This document shows, piece after piece, positions 8,748 through 18,792 of a stretch of DNA of 64,000 nucleotides. The notes under the pieces are model-generated. The model ran no database searches. It saw only the letters and a program-made list of their open reading frames with translations, and was not told the origin of the DNA. The DNA is taken from the NCBI GenBank assembly GCA_049840795.1, contig JASGJK010000005.1, positions 33,614 to 97,613 of the forward strand, written 5' to 3'. Origin of the DNA: UPXZ01 sp049840795. GTDB taxonomy: Bacteria > Bacteroidota > Bacteroidia > Bacteroidales > Paludibacteraceae. Numbering within the stretch: the first letter of the stretch is position 1; each line of letters begins with the position of its first letter. The translations under genes were made by a program, and so were the position numbers.

Positions 8748-11006
8748 ATGAAAAAACTATTTACATTTTTTGCATTAATTATTATTGCCGCAACAAGCGC
8801 TAATGCTCAAAATCTGCTTGCTAATTGGAGCGGTAACGGAGTAACCGGAACCTCCTCTAAACCCAATGACGTGGGCTGGTCGAACACAGTTACTGCCTCT
8901 ATACCATGGACTGCGGCAAATCAAAGCGGAGGTTGTCGATTTAGAGATTATAACGTTACAGGCGGTTATACCGGATTTACCTACGAAACCGGAGGAGCTA
9001 CCGTTGATACCAGACAATTAATGTTACGATGGGATGCCTCACCATATTCCGCATCTGTTTATGCTTATCCGGTTACCTTGGAAGCTTGTTCTTCTTATCA
9101 GTTCGATTTTGATTTTGTGTGCGGTGGCAGTGCTACTCCTCCCAAAAACATCACCGTAGGAGCCAGCAGTACTCAGGATGCTACCGGACGCATCAGCAGC
9201 AAAACATTTGCATCGACAAGTAGTGCTACGATTTACAGGCATGGCACTTATTCGTTTTCAACCGGAGCAACTGCCGGTACTTATTACATCACGCTTAATG
9301 GTGATTACGCTTGGTTTGGTATAAACAATCTTACATTGGTAAAAAATACAACTGCCAATCTTTCGGTAAATCAGACTTCCCTTACATTTGATAAATTTTC
9401 AAATAGAACAAAAACTTTCACAGTTTCGGGGAATGCGTTAACGTCAGATGTAACACTGAGCGCTCCTGCTGGCATATCATTATCAACTACTACCATTACA
9501 GCTGCCAATGCTCAATGTGGAGTAACGGTTACAGCAACGTATGATGAAACCAAAACAATTACTAATGACGCTATTACCGTTACCGTTATAAGTGACGCTT
9601 TGTCGCAAACAATTACCGTAAACGCTTCAAGCAGCAACGATGCTACGGCATCTATTATCAATCCAAGTTTTGAATTGGGTAACTTTACAGGATGGACCAA
9701 TGTAGGTTTTTCAACACAAACCAACACTTCATTCACATTGAAAAATGGTACCTATTACATTGAAAAATGGCAAAGTTCTGGTTCATTATCCGGATTGAGA
9801 GTGTCTCAGACCGTATCGAATTTACCTAATGGTTACTATGAATTAAAAGCCGCTGCTTTTACAAACAATTCTACCGGAGGAGCTTATGTATTTGGCAATA
9901 CCGATTCTATACAAGTGTTTGGCACAGCTGATTACAGTGTAGTTGTACATGTAACAGACGGAACATTAAAATTAGGATTCTCTGCTATTGCATCAAGTAA
10001 CTGGGTAGCTGCCGATAATTTCAGATTAACTTATTTAGGAACGTCTTTCATCAACGTAACTCCTACCTCGCTAACTTTTGATGAGGTTACTACTTCTAAA
10101 ACATTCGCCATATCAGGCAAAGGATTGAGTGGTAATATTATTTTAACCCCTCCAACCGGTATCAGTTTGGATAAAAGCAGTATAACTGTGGCAGAAGCCG
10201 GAACTGGAGTAACAGTCACTGCTCAGTATGACAAAACCGTGGATATTACCAATGGTGCAATTTCTGCAACAAGTGGCACTATTTCCAAATCAATTGCGGT
10301 AAATGCAAATAAAAAAGTTTACACCAGCGCCATTATTAATCCGAGTTTTGAATCCGGATTTACCGGCTGGACAAATAACGGTATGGCTACTCAAACCAAC
10401 ACTGAATTTGCACCAAAAGAATCGGTTTCTTACATTGAAAAATGGACAAGCACCACTACTCTTCCACTTGCCGCTTGCGGTGTAACTCAGGTCGTAACCG
10501 GATTACCAAACGGCACATATACATTGACTGCCGGAGGACAAGCTATACTTCAAGGTACACCGGTAACTTACCCGGGTGGCGCTTATATTGTGGCAAATAA
10601 AGACTCTGTGGAAGTTACCGAACCCAAAGATTACTCGGTAAATGTTATCGTAACCGATGGTACATTGAAAGTAGGATTCCACTCATATACCATTACATCA
10701 AACTGGGTTGCTGCCGACAATTTCAGATTAATAGGAGTATTGGGAACAAATACAAACGTTCAAAGCATCGAATCATTCAATGTATTTACAACGAATGAAG
10801 GAATTAAAGTTCAGTTTAATTTAGAAAAAACATCCGCTGTTGAATTTAGAGTTTACAGTACAAATGGCGTTTTATTATCTAAAACAAATGAGTTATTCTC
10901 CGCAGGATCGTGCCAAAAAGACTTGAATATTCCATTATCTAAAGGAATTTATTTGGTACAAATGACGAACAGTGGTCAAACAATTACCAAAAAAGTGATT
11001 AAATAA
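8748..11006 (+). CDS. T9SS-secreted multidomain beta-sandwich protein
   Basis: The 752-residue product has a signal peptide (MKKLFTFFALIIIAATSANAQ). An N-terminal module beginning NLLANWSGNGVTGTSS resembles the start of the next gene's product. Two alternating pairs of domains follow: an Ig-like part (LSVNQTSLTFDKFSNRTKTF, then VTPTSLTFDEVTTSKTF) and a carbohydrate-binding-like part (IINPSFELGNFTGWTN, IINPSFESGFTGWTNNG, both ending WVAADNFRL). The last 80 residues form a type A T9SS sorting domain (VEFRVYSTNGVLLSK, KGIYLVQMTNSGQTITKKVIK). No catalytic motif is visible, so I read it as a surface or secreted binding protein. It follows the HTCS gene and is probably controlled by it. A terminator lies directly after it. 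Confidence 0.8.
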   Translation: MKKLFTFFALIIIAATSANAQNLLANWSGNGVTGTSSKPNDVGWSNTVTASIPWTAANQSGGCRFRDYNVTGGYTGFTYETGGATVDTRQLMLRWDASPYSASVYAYPVTLEACSSYQFDFDFVCGGSATPPKNITVGASSTQDATGRISSKTFASTSSATIYRHGTYSFSTGATAGTYYITLNGDYAWFGINNLTLVKNTTANLSVNQTSLTFDKFSNRTKTFTVSGNALTSDVTLSAPAGISLSTTTITAANAQCGVTVTATYDETKTITNDAITVTVISDALSQTITVNASSSNDATASIINPSFELGNFTGWTNVGFSTQTNTSFTLKNGTYYIEKWQSSGSLSGLRVSQTVSNLPNGYYELKAAAFTNNSTGGAYVFGNTDSIQVFGTADYSVVVHVTDGTLKLGFSAIASSNWVAADNFRLTYLGTSFINVTPTSLTFDEVTTSKTFAISGKGLSGNIILTPPTGISLDKSSITVAEAGTGVTVTAQYDKTVDITNGAISATSGTISKSIAVNANKKVYTSAIINPSFESGFTGWTNNGMATQTNTEFAPKESVSYIEKWTSTTTLPLAACGVTQVVTGLPNGTYTLTAGGQAILQGTPVTYPGGAYIVANKDSVEVTEPKDYSVNVIVTDGTLKVGFHSYTITSNWVAADNFRLIGVLGTNTNVQSIESFNVFTTNEGIKVQFNLEKTSAVEFRVYSTNGVLLSKTNELFSAGSCQKDLNIPLSKGIYLVQMTNSGQTITKKVIK

Positions 11007-11030
11007 AAATAGCACTAATTAATTTTAAAA

Positions 11031-11066
11031 AGCCGCAACTTTTTCCGAAGCATTGCGGCTTTTTTC
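11031..11066 (+). terminator. Rho-independent terminator
   Basis: AGCCGCAA (11031-11038) pairs with TTGCGGCT (11053-11060), followed by a T run. It sits 14 bp before the next start codon, so expression of the downstream gene needs read-through or its own promoter. Confidence 0.85.
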
Positions 11067-11079
11067 TAAACAAATCAGC

Positions 11080-14001
11080 ATGAGAAAAAAAATCATATTC
11101 TTTATCTCTATTTTAATTAGTTCATCTATATTCTCTCAGACCAATCTTATTGAAAACTGGGATGGAAATGGGGATACCAACACAACTACGTCTTATCCCG
11201 ACAAATACGGATGGGCTGTAACCGTGGGAACATTTAATTACGCTAATTCCACCAGTGGGCTGCGGTACGTAGATGTCACTTCATCGTCAAATCCCATTCA
11301 TTACCTGAGCGGAAGCGCTTACGCCGGACGACTTATGATGGTGCGCTGGGATGGTGCCGGCTCAACCTCGTTAGAATCAGTGTATAGCTATCCGGTGAAC
11401 TTGCAAACCGGAAAAAGATATAAACTTACATTTATTTACGAATGGTGGAATAACGCATCAGTACCTACTTATACGGTAGGAATAGGAACGTCAAAAGACG
11501 GTTCTAATCCGATTGTAACAAATACATACGCTTGTTCTTCTACTAAAAATTTACTACAAAAAGGAGAACTAAGCTTTCACATAACCACGGGAGGAACTTA
11601 TTATTTAACCATAAAAGGTAACAATCTCGCTGTATTGGGTGCCATCGGCGAATTATCCATGGTCGAAGTACCAGCAATATTGGAAAGCAATGTTACGTCG
11701 ATAAATTTAAATTATTATAATACTTCACAGACATTCAACATTTCACCGAACGGCTCAACCGATCCGATTTCACTTGCTGCACCTACCGGAGTAAGTTTAA
11801 GCACTTCCACTCTTCCTTATTCCGGCGGAACTATTATTGCCTCCTCCACCGACTCATCATCGGTATCAGGCAATATCACCATTAGACAAGGAACTGATGT
11901 ACTGAACATACCGGTTGTGGCATCATTCCCCGAAGATTTTATTCAATCCGGAAAAATTGACACCCTTACCGTTGACGGCGCTTGGTGCTGGTTTAACGAC
12001 CCGAGAGCCATATATCACAAAGGCATCAAAGAGCAGACTTACTTCACTTGGATAACGAGAGTGGGTGATATATATATTGCTTCTTACAATCATCAAACCG
12101 GTGAATATCTCGAAAAAATGATTTATCCTAAATTGGAAGCCGATGATCATGATGTGCCTGCTATTTTCTTCCGGAAAGATGGCAGAATTATTCTTTATTT
12201 CTCCAAACATACCACCGCTCCGGCACACCGTTTCATATCAACTAATCCAGAAGATATCACTTCTTGGGGAACGGATTATCAGTTTGGTGAAAACGTAACT
12301 TATCCCTATCCGTTTCAGGTTGGAGACTCCATTTACGTACTCTACAGAGGCTTAAACTGGCATCCAACCCTGATCGTATCCAAAGATAACGGTGAAACGC
12401 TGGGTACGCCGATGCAAATCATTGCCGGCGGTGGAGCTCGTCCGTATGCCCGCTATTGTCAGGATAAAACCGGAGCTATCCACATGGCATATACAACAGG
12501 ACACCCGCGTGACGTATCCAATAACAAAATATATTATGCTTGTTTCAAGAATGGTAAATTTTACAGAGCAAACGGCACGTTGATAAAAGATTTCGAATGG
12601 GGAACAAACCCACTAAATATTGATAATAATGATGCTGAAACCGTTTACAATGCGACAAACGGCAAAGGTTGGATTTGGGACATCACCGTTGATGCCGACA
12701 ATAATCCGGTGATGGTTTTCGCTACTTTTCCTACCGATACTGACCACCGATATTATTATGCACGCTGGACAGGTACAAGTTGGTATCAGAAACAACTGAC
12801 CAACGGAGGTAAATGGTTTCCGCAAACTCCGGCAGGTACTACAGAACCTGAACCTAACTATTCCGGTGGAATCTCGTTAGACTATGATGATCCTTCAGTA
12901 GTATACTTATCAAAACCAGTAAAAGATGTGTTCGAGATATTCAAATTTACTACACCGGATAAAGGTATAACTTGGGATTCAATCGCTGTTACGTGGAATA
13001 CACCCAAAGAATATGTCAATGTACGCCCAATTGTACCGCGTCATCACAAGAAAGGGTTTTTCGATGTACTTTGGATGCGAGGTAAATATGTTTATTACAC
13101 CAATTATCAAACTTCTATTGTTTATAAAATGGATTCGGTATCAAACGATATTGACAGTATAAAACTAAATCCAAGTATCTTAAAGATGTATCAAAGCAAC
13201 TCCACAACCATCACTCCTGTGTTTTACCCATTCAATACAAAAGATAAGACATTGACTTGGGTCTCTTCAAACACCAATATTGCTACGGTAAATAATGGCA
13301 CAGTTACCGCCATTGCACCCGGAGATGCTACCGTTACGGCTACTGCTTCTAATGGTAAAAGCGCTACCGTACAAGTTACGGTATTGGTTCCAAATTACAT
13401 CTCAAACGCCTTTTTCGATTTTGGCACAGCAACATCTCCTATTGCCTCCGGCGCAATACAGATCACTGAATCTACCGTTATAAACGACTCGTACGGGTGG
13501 CTGCCCAACAATGTGGTGTACTCTCGCGACAGAGGTAGCGGTACCGATGAGTTACGCGACTTTATGCTTGCGTCCACTGCTGCCACTTTTGGGATTTTTG
13601 TAAATAACGGCACGTATCACATTGTAGTAAAACAAGGGGATCTCTCCTATTTACATGACAATATGAATATTGCGGTGAATGGAGAAACTAAAGTTTCCGG
13701 TGTAAACTCAGCGTTGGGAGCATATACCACTTCGGAATTTGACGTTACTACGGCTAATAACAGATTGGATTTCACATTCTCTGATGGAGGAGGCTCGGAT
13801 GTTAACTGGGTAGTAAACTCATTGAAAATCACTTTTACAACTAGTGTTCGAAATATTTTATCCGATGATGACATTGTACGTAAAGCTACCTCGTTTGCCA
13901 TTTTCGACTTATCGGGAAGAATAATTTTAAGTGAGAAATTAAATGGAAGAAAATACCGCGAAGTACTACAAGCAAGCGCCATTAAAAGGGGGTATATCTA
14001 A
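11080..14001 (+). CDS. T9SS-secreted BNR-4 beta-propeller protein (putative polysaccharide lyase/hydrolase), frameshifted at its end
   Basis: I choose the ATG at 11080 because MRKKIIFFISILISSSIFSQ is a signal peptide; the 27 bp upstream lies in the terminator. Domains in order: an N-terminal sandwich like the previous gene's (NLIENWDGNGD), a BNR_4-type propeller at about residues 290-690 (DGAWCWFNDPRAIYHKG, DDHDVPAIFFRKDGRI, GGGARPYARYCQDKTGAIH), a Big_2 Ig domain (LTWVSSNTNIATVNNGTVTA), a malectin-like FDFG..GYGW-type module, and the start of a sorting domain. BNR_4 contains ulvan and related lyases, but the substrate is not assignable. The frame stops early at 14001. One extra G in the G5 run near 13989 would restore GVYLIRFESGAGSKTSKIVL and a stop at 14051, the expected sorting-signal ending. 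Confidence 0.8.
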   Translation: MRKKIIFFISILISSSIFSQTNLIENWDGNGDTNTTTSYPDKYGWAVTVGTFNYANSTSGLRYVDVTSSSNPIHYLSGSAYAGRLMMVRWDGAGSTSLESVYSYPVNLQTGKRYKLTFIYEWWNNASVPTYTVGIGTSKDGSNPIVTNTYACSSTKNLLQKGELSFHITTGGTYYLTIKGNNLAVLGAIGELSMVEVPAILESNVTSINLNYYNTSQTFNISPNGSTDPISLAAPTGVSLSTSTLPYSGGTIIASSTDSSSVSGNITIRQGTDVLNIPVVASFPEDFIQSGKIDTLTVDGAWCWFNDPRAIYHKGIKEQTYFTWITRVGDIYIASYNHQTGEYLEKMIYPKLEADDHDVPAIFFRKDGRIILYFSKHTTAPAHRFISTNPEDITSWGTDYQFGENVTYPYPFQVGDSIYVLYRGLNWHPTLIVSKDNGETLGTPMQIIAGGGARPYARYCQDKTGAIHMAYTTGHPRDVSNNKIYYACFKNGKFYRANGTLIKDFEWGTNPLNIDNNDAETVYNATNGKGWIWDITVDADNNPVMVFATFPTDTDHRYYYARWTGTSWYQKQLTNGGKWFPQTPAGTTEPEPNYSGGISLDYDDPSVVYLSKPVKDVFEIFKFTTPDKGITWDSIAVTWNTPKEYVNVRPIVPRHHKKGFFDVLWMRGKYVYYTNYQTSIVYKMDSVSNDIDSIKLNPSILKMYQSNSTTITPVFYPFNTKDKTLTWVSSNTNIATVNNGTVTAIAPGDATVTATASNGKSATVQVTVLVPNYISNAFFDFGTATSPIASGAIQITESTVINDSYGWLPNNVVYSRDRGSGTDELRDFMLASTAATFGIFVNNGTYHIVVKQGDLSYLHDNMNIAVNGETKVSGVNSALGAYTTSEFDVTTANNRLDFTFSDGGGSDVNWVVNSLKITFTTSVRNILSDDDIVRKATSFAIFDLSGRIILSEKLNGRKYREVLQASAIKRGYI

Positions 14002-14085
14002 TCAGGTTTGAATCCGGAGCCGGAAGTAAAACGTCTAAAATCGTTTTGTAAAAGTTAAAAATAGCGCAATTCATTAACAAAAGAC

Positions 14086-14122
14086 AGAGGCAGGGTACAA
14101 AAAACACCCTGCCTCTTAATAT
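14086..14122. terminator. Bidirectional terminator hairpin
   Basis: AGAGGCAGGGT (14086-14096) pairs perfectly with ACCCTGCCTCT (14106-14116). It lies between convergent genes, with T-rich sequence on both sides. Confidence 0.8.
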
Positions 14123-14144
14123 TTACATCGTTTTCCGACTGGAT

Positions 14145-14438
14145 TTACAAGACCTCTTCTACATTCCACACAAACGCTCGCAAACCAAGCTGTGCAGATG
14201 AATCATCTAATTTTTTCAATGCTTCCAAAATTGATTTTACTTTATCGTCATCTACAACTGTGAGTATGGCAGAGTTAAGCGATGGCCACGCATGTGACCC
14301 TAAATGTGGTTCACCGGTTTTGCTTCCTCTCCCCTGCACCTCGTCCCATCCGGTAAAACCACGCACATTATTCTGACTTAAAATCACCAGAACATCTTCT
14401 TTGAATGCCTGATCGCAAGGAATAAATATTGTTTTCAT
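14145..14438 (-). CDS. Small PII/CutA-like protein associated with the RND efflux operon
   Basis: I start at the ATG at 14438 (MKTIFIPCDQAFKEDVLVIL), giving 97 residues; an upstream in-frame ATG would add 15 unlikely residues. The ferredoxin-like pattern has a short beta strand, a helix and a glycine-rich loop (GFTGWDEVQGRGSKTGEPH), then LNSAILTVVDDDKVKSILEAL. It resembles PII-like proteins seen at the end of RND efflux operons (DUF3240-type), which may sense metals or nucleotides. It lies about 130 bp downstream of the permease gene on the same strand, so cotranscription is likely. Its specific role is not known to me. Confidence 0.65.
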   Translation of the reverse strand: MKTIFIPCDQAFKEDVLVILSQNNVRGFTGWDEVQGRGSKTGEPHLGSHAWPSLNSAILTVVDDDKVKSILEALKKLDDSSAQLGLRAFVWNVEEVL

Positions 14439-14566
14439 GTGTTTATTTTTATTTTTAATTATCACAAGAAACTCGCACAACACACATATCTCCCGTATTC
14501 AGTATTTACTTGTCGTGCTCGTTTCATTTAATTCTGAATGATTAGTTTATTCGTTGTTTATCTAAT

Positions 14567-17500
14567 TTATGCTTTTGTCTTTTTACGCCAACTGCCGCCA
14601 TCATCGCAATATAGTGACGGTACAATGAGCAACGTTAAAACGGTAGAAACTGTCAACCCTCCAATAACGCTCACCGCCATCGGTTTCCACATTTCGGAAC
14701 CTTCGCTGCTACTCAAAGCCATCGGCACCATACCCAGAATAGTAGTAGCCGTAGTCATCACTACCGGACGCAAACGCGAGTGTCCTCCTTTTACTACTGC
14801 CTGAATCACCCCCATTCCCCTTTCACGGTTCAGGTTGATATAATCCACCAGCACAATACCGTTCTTCACCACAATGCCCACCAGCAAAATAATACCGATA
14901 AACGACATCATATTAAAGGTTGTTCCGGATAGTACCAGCGTTAATGCCACTCCCGCAAATGCAAATGGAACGGAAATCATAATAATAAACGGATATACCA
15001 ACGATTCGAACTGAGAAGCCATCACAATATAAACCAAAAGCACAATCAGCAATAACAATACGCCCATATCGGCAAATGATTCTTGTTGGTCAACGTACGT
15101 TCCACCAATTTGAGTATAAATATCAGAAGGCATATCAATTTTATCCAACACTTTATTGATGTTTGCGACCCCTTCGTCCATCGATATTCCCGATAGGGTG
15201 GAAGAAACAGTCACCAAACGCTGGCGGTTTTTACGTTCAATGGTAGGCGGAGTTGATTTTTCTACAACTTTACCTACATCTTGTATTCTTATGGCTTGTC
15301 CCATATTATTGTAAATCAATATATTTTGTATATCGCTGATTGATTTACGGAAACGTGGGTCGTAAGATATACGGATGTTGTATTCGTCGCCGTCCTCACG
15401 ATAAAGTGAGGCGGTCAATCCATTGATTCGGTTTTGGAGAAACGATGAAGCAGTAGCGACATTTAATCCGTTGATAGCTAATTTATCTCTATCAAAAACC
15501 ACTTGAAATTCAGGAACATAATCTTGTCTGCTGATATTTATGTTTGCAAGCCCTTTAACGTTAGAAAGCCCATCTTTCACCTGTTTGGCTATTTTGTCCG
15601 TCTTTTCAAAATCATATCCGTAGATTTCGACATCAAGAGTAGATTGTCCACCCATCATCGACATTCCCCCACCAACGATTACATTTGATTTTTGAATTTC
15701 GGGAGTCATTAAAATCGATTGACGAATGCTATCAGCTAACGCCATTACCGACATTTTTCTTTCTTTTAATGGTATCATTTTCAGACTCATCGAAACGATG
15801 TTGCTACCGTTGTTTTGCAGCGAACCCCATACGTTTGAACTACTTGCCGTTCCTACATTAAAACTGATCAATTCTATTTCTTTAAACTTATTCTCCCACT
15901 CTTTTTGCATTTTCAGCGCCAATTCTCTTGATATTTCCATTCGAGTACCAACAGGCAACTCCATAGTTATGGCAAGACGACCATTATCTTGTGCCGGAAT
16001 AAACTCTGTGCCCGGAAATTTAGCGACCGTAAGCACAACCGTTATTACAATAAATAGCGTTGCAAATAAAAGTGTTTTTTTTCTATTACGCGTAGTCCAG
16101 TTTACCAATGCCGCATAACTGTTGTCAAATTTATCCAAGAAACGTTCTATGGGTGAATATATCTTTTCAAATAACGTTGTATGCTGCCTGTCGTATCGTA
16201 ACATTTGTGCCGAAAGCATCGGAGTAAGTGTCATAGCGCACACCAACGATACGGTTATAATAATTGTTACAATCCAGCCGAGTTGTGCAAACATAACCCC
16301 CGTCATACCGGTAATCATCGTCAGCGGGAAAAACACCGCGATAATTGTCAACGTGGAAGCAACCACCGAAAGAGACACCTCGTTTGTTCCGTGAATAGCG
16401 GCACTTTTAGGGCTACTACCCCGCTCAATATGTGTTGTTATATTCTCAAGTACCACAATAGCATCGTCCACTACCATACCAATGGCGATGGATAGCGAAC
16501 TCAACGATATGATATTCAACGACCCTCCCGTGGGATACAAATATATAAATGACGCAATTAACGATACCGGAATAGTGAGGATAATGATAACGGTTGCTCT
16601 CCAGCGTCCCAAGAAAAACAACACTACTAATACTACAAACAAGAATGCGAATAAGATAGTTTCCGTTAATCCGGAAATGGTTTGTTTGATACTTTCCGAT
16701 GTATCAAAAAGCACATTTAATTTCACGTCCGGAGGAAGATTCTTCTGTATTTCGGGAAGTACTTTCAAAACATTATCGGCTATATTCACCGTATTGGCAC
16801 CAGATTGTTTTTGAACAACGAGCATTGCTCCTTGTACTCCATTAATATATGTTTCCTGCAAACGTTCTTGTTTTGAATCTTGCACCGTGGGAATATCCGA
16901 CAGATATATTGTTTTATCCCCCGAAGTTCCCACTACAATTTTATTTAATTCCGAAGGGTCTTTAAATTCACCTTCCACACGCATCGAATAGGTTTGATTT
17001 CCTATATCAATACTTCCACCGGGTGTATTCAGGTTTTCCATACGAATGGCTTGTCCGATGCCTTCTACCGTCAGATGATATGCCTCCAATTTCAAAGGAT
17101 CAAGATATACCTGAATTTCACGTTCCGGAGCGCCACTTACCGAAACGGCTCCTACCCCTTTGATACGCGCCAGTGGATTGGCTACGTTATCATCCAGCAT
17201 TTTGTATAATCCCGGTAAACTTTTATCGGCGGTAGCCGAAATCATTACTACGGGAATCATATCGGTACTAAACTTGAATATAATAGGTTCTGTTGCGTCT
17301 TTGGGAAGATACGTTTTCACCATATTTAATTTATCGCGTACGTCATTTGTCAACACATCCAAATCTTCGCCATAGTCGAACTCTAAGGTGATGATAGAAC
17401 GATTCTCTCTTGACGAAGAGGTAATTCTTTTCAGATTGGATACCGTATTTAGTGTATTTTCAAGCGGTTTGGTGATATTGGTCTCAATATCGGAGGCGCT

Positions 17501-17662
17501 GGCACCATCGTAGCTTGTTATTACCATAATTGTGTTAGTTTCAATCTTTGGTAATAAATCAATGGGAATTTTATTCAGGGAAAAAAGCCCTAATATAATC
17601 ACTCCCAAGAAAATGAGCATTGTCATTATCGGTTTTTTAACCGCTGCTTCGTAAATTTTCAT
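14567..17662 (-). CDS. RND-family efflux permease (AcrB/MdtC-like)
   Basis: The 1031-residue protein has the full RND length and layout: a first transmembrane helix (VKKPIMTMLIFLGVIILGLF), a large periplasmic loop, TM2-6 with the central SIAIGMVVDDAIVVLENI (the proton-relay helix bearing paired aspartates), a second porter loop, and TM8-12 ending GHSRLRPVVMTTATTILGMVPMAL and VLTLLIVPSLYC. The family exports drugs, detergents or metabolites by proton antiport from the inner membrane. It sits in the order TetR, outer-membrane factor, fusion protein, permease, PII-like, all on the minus strand. No lesion is visible. The substrate cannot be told from sequence. Confidence 0.95.
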   Translation of the reverse strand: MKIYEAAVKKPIMTMLIFLGVIILGLFSLNKIPIDLLPKIETNTIMVITSYDGASASDIETNITKPLENTLNTVSNLKRITSSSRENRSIITLEFDYGEDLDVLTNDVRDKLNMVKTYLPKDATEPIIFKFSTDMIPVVMISATADKSLPGLYKMLDDNVANPLARIKGVGAVSVSGAPEREIQVYLDPLKLEAYHLTVEGIGQAIRMENLNTPGGSIDIGNQTYSMRVEGEFKDPSELNKIVVGTSGDKTIYLSDIPTVQDSKQERLQETYINGVQGAMLVVQKQSGANTVNIADNVLKVLPEIQKNLPPDVKLNVLFDTSESIKQTISGLTETILFAFLFVVLVVLFFLGRWRATVIIILTIPVSLIASFIYLYPTGGSLNIISLSSLSIAIGMVVDDAIVVLENITTHIERGSSPKSAAIHGTNEVSLSVVASTLTIIAVFFPLTMITGMTGVMFAQLGWIVTIIITVSLVCAMTLTPMLSAQMLRYDRQHTTLFEKIYSPIERFLDKFDNSYAALVNWTTRNRKKTLLFATLFIVITVVLTVAKFPGTEFIPAQDNGRLAITMELPVGTRMEISRELALKMQKEWENKFKEIELISFNVGTASSSNVWGSLQNNGSNIVSMSLKMIPLKERKMSVMALADSIRQSILMTPEIQKSNVIVGGGMSMMGGQSTLDVEIYGYDFEKTDKIAKQVKDGLSNVKGLANINISRQDYVPEFQVVFDRDKLAINGLNVATASSFLQNRINGLTASLYREDGDEYNIRISYDPRFRKSISDIQNILIYNNMGQAIRIQDVGKVVEKSTPPTIERKNRQRLVTVSSTLSGISMDEGVANINKVLDKIDMPSDIYTQIGGTYVDQQESFADMGVLLLLIVLLVYIVMASQFESLVYPFIIMISVPFAFAGVALTLVLSGTTFNMMSFIGIILLVGIVVKNGIVLVDYINLNRERGMGVIQAVVKGGHSRLRPVVMTTATTILGMVPMALSSSEGSEMWKPMAVSVIGGLTVSTVLTLLIVPSLYCDDGGSWRKKTKA

Positions 17663-17742
17663 TATAATTGGTTGAATTATTTATTCGTTAATTTGCTAAA
17701 TAGTTGATTAACATAGAAGATTCATCAGAAGTGATTTACTTC

Positions 17743-18762
17743 TTACTTCACCACATTTACAGCGGCTCCGTCAACTAACTTAGATTGACCTGCCACTACC
17801 ACTTGTGTACCGGTAGGTATTCCGGAAGTCACTTCATACTCGGTATCAAGACGCTGCCCTAATTCTACTTGTGTATAAGTTACTTTGCCATTGTTGTAAA
17901 TATATACAAAACGGGCTCCGGAACCAGCTTGTTTCACCACCGATAAATCAGGTACCACCACGTGCTTCAATGTACCGAAGTTCATTTTTACACGTGCGAA
18001 CATTCCCGGACGAACTTTATTATTGTTGTTTTGCAGTTTTATTTCCACCGGGAAAGTTCTGGTGCGGTCATCAATCGTAGGATAAATCAAACTTATTTTA
18101 CCGGTATAGTGCTCACCGGGAAAAACATCTACACTGATGTCAGCGGGCATTCCTATTTTTATTTTTGAATAAAAACTTTCAGAGACATTTACCATCAGTT
18201 TCACCGGATTGATTTGCATCACCGTCAGTACCGGCAATTGTCCTGAATACAAGTCACCGTTTTCATAATTTTTTGCCGTTACCACTCCGCTGATGGGGCT
18301 TGTTAGGTATGTGTTTTCGTTTAGCGTATTCATCGAAGCCACCGCCTGGTCTAATTGTACCTTCATATTATCTACATCCATTTGAGAAGCCCCGCCAACG
18401 GCAAGAAGATCTTTTAAACGGTTGTAGTTTCGACGAAGATTATCTATCTGTACCTGTGAGTTTTCGAGATTAACAGCGTCCATCTGCGCTACGCGTTGAC
18501 CCTTTGCAACATAATTGCCTACTTCCACCATAATCCTTCTGATTCTACCCGGTGCCAAAGGAGCAATGTTATTTTTATTTTCGGGCTCTACGGTGGCGGT
18601 AAATTCCTGTACTTGTTGTACGTCTCTTTCAAATACCTGTGCAATTTTCACGTTCGGTTTTGTTTCTGCCGGCTTTGCCTCTTTTTTTGCAGAATTGCCA
18701 CACGAATTCAATGCTAATGTTAATGCTAAAAAGCTACTAACTATAAACTTAAAGTTTCTCAT
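17743..18762 (-). CDS. RND efflux periplasmic adaptor (HlyD/MFP family lipoprotein)
   Basis: The 339-residue protein starts with a lipoprotein signal (MRNFKFIVSSFLALTLALNSC, with the cysteine as lipid site). It is followed by the fusion-protein core: half-lipoyl segments APLAPGRIRRIMVEVGNYVAKGQ and TSPISGVVTAKNYENGDL on either side of a helical hairpin (NLENSQVQIDNLRRNYNRL), then beta-barrel and membrane-proximal domains (RPGMFARVKMNFG, YEVTSGIPTGTQVVVAGQSKL). It bridges the permease to the outer-membrane channel. It is encoded about 80 bp upstream of the permease gene and 30 bp after the channel gene, consistent with one operon. Confidence 0.94.
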   Translation of the reverse strand: MRNFKFIVSSFLALTLALNSCGNSAKKEAKPAETKPNVKIAQVFERDVQQVQEFTATVEPENKNNIAPLAPGRIRRIMVEVGNYVAKGQRVAQMDAVNLENSQVQIDNLRRNYNRLKDLLAVGGASQMDVDNMKVQLDQAVASMNTLNENTYLTSPISGVVTAKNYENGDLYSGQLPVLTVMQINPVKLMVNVSESFYSKIKIGMPADISVDVFPGEHYTGKISLIYPTIDDRTRTFPVEIKLQNNNNKVRPGMFARVKMNFGTLKHVVVPDLSVVKQAGSGARFVYIYNNGKVTYTQVELGQRLDTEYEVTSGIPTGTQVVVAGQSKLVDGAAVNVVK

Positions 18763-18792
18763 ATTTAATTATTTTATCTGTTTTTTTCAATA

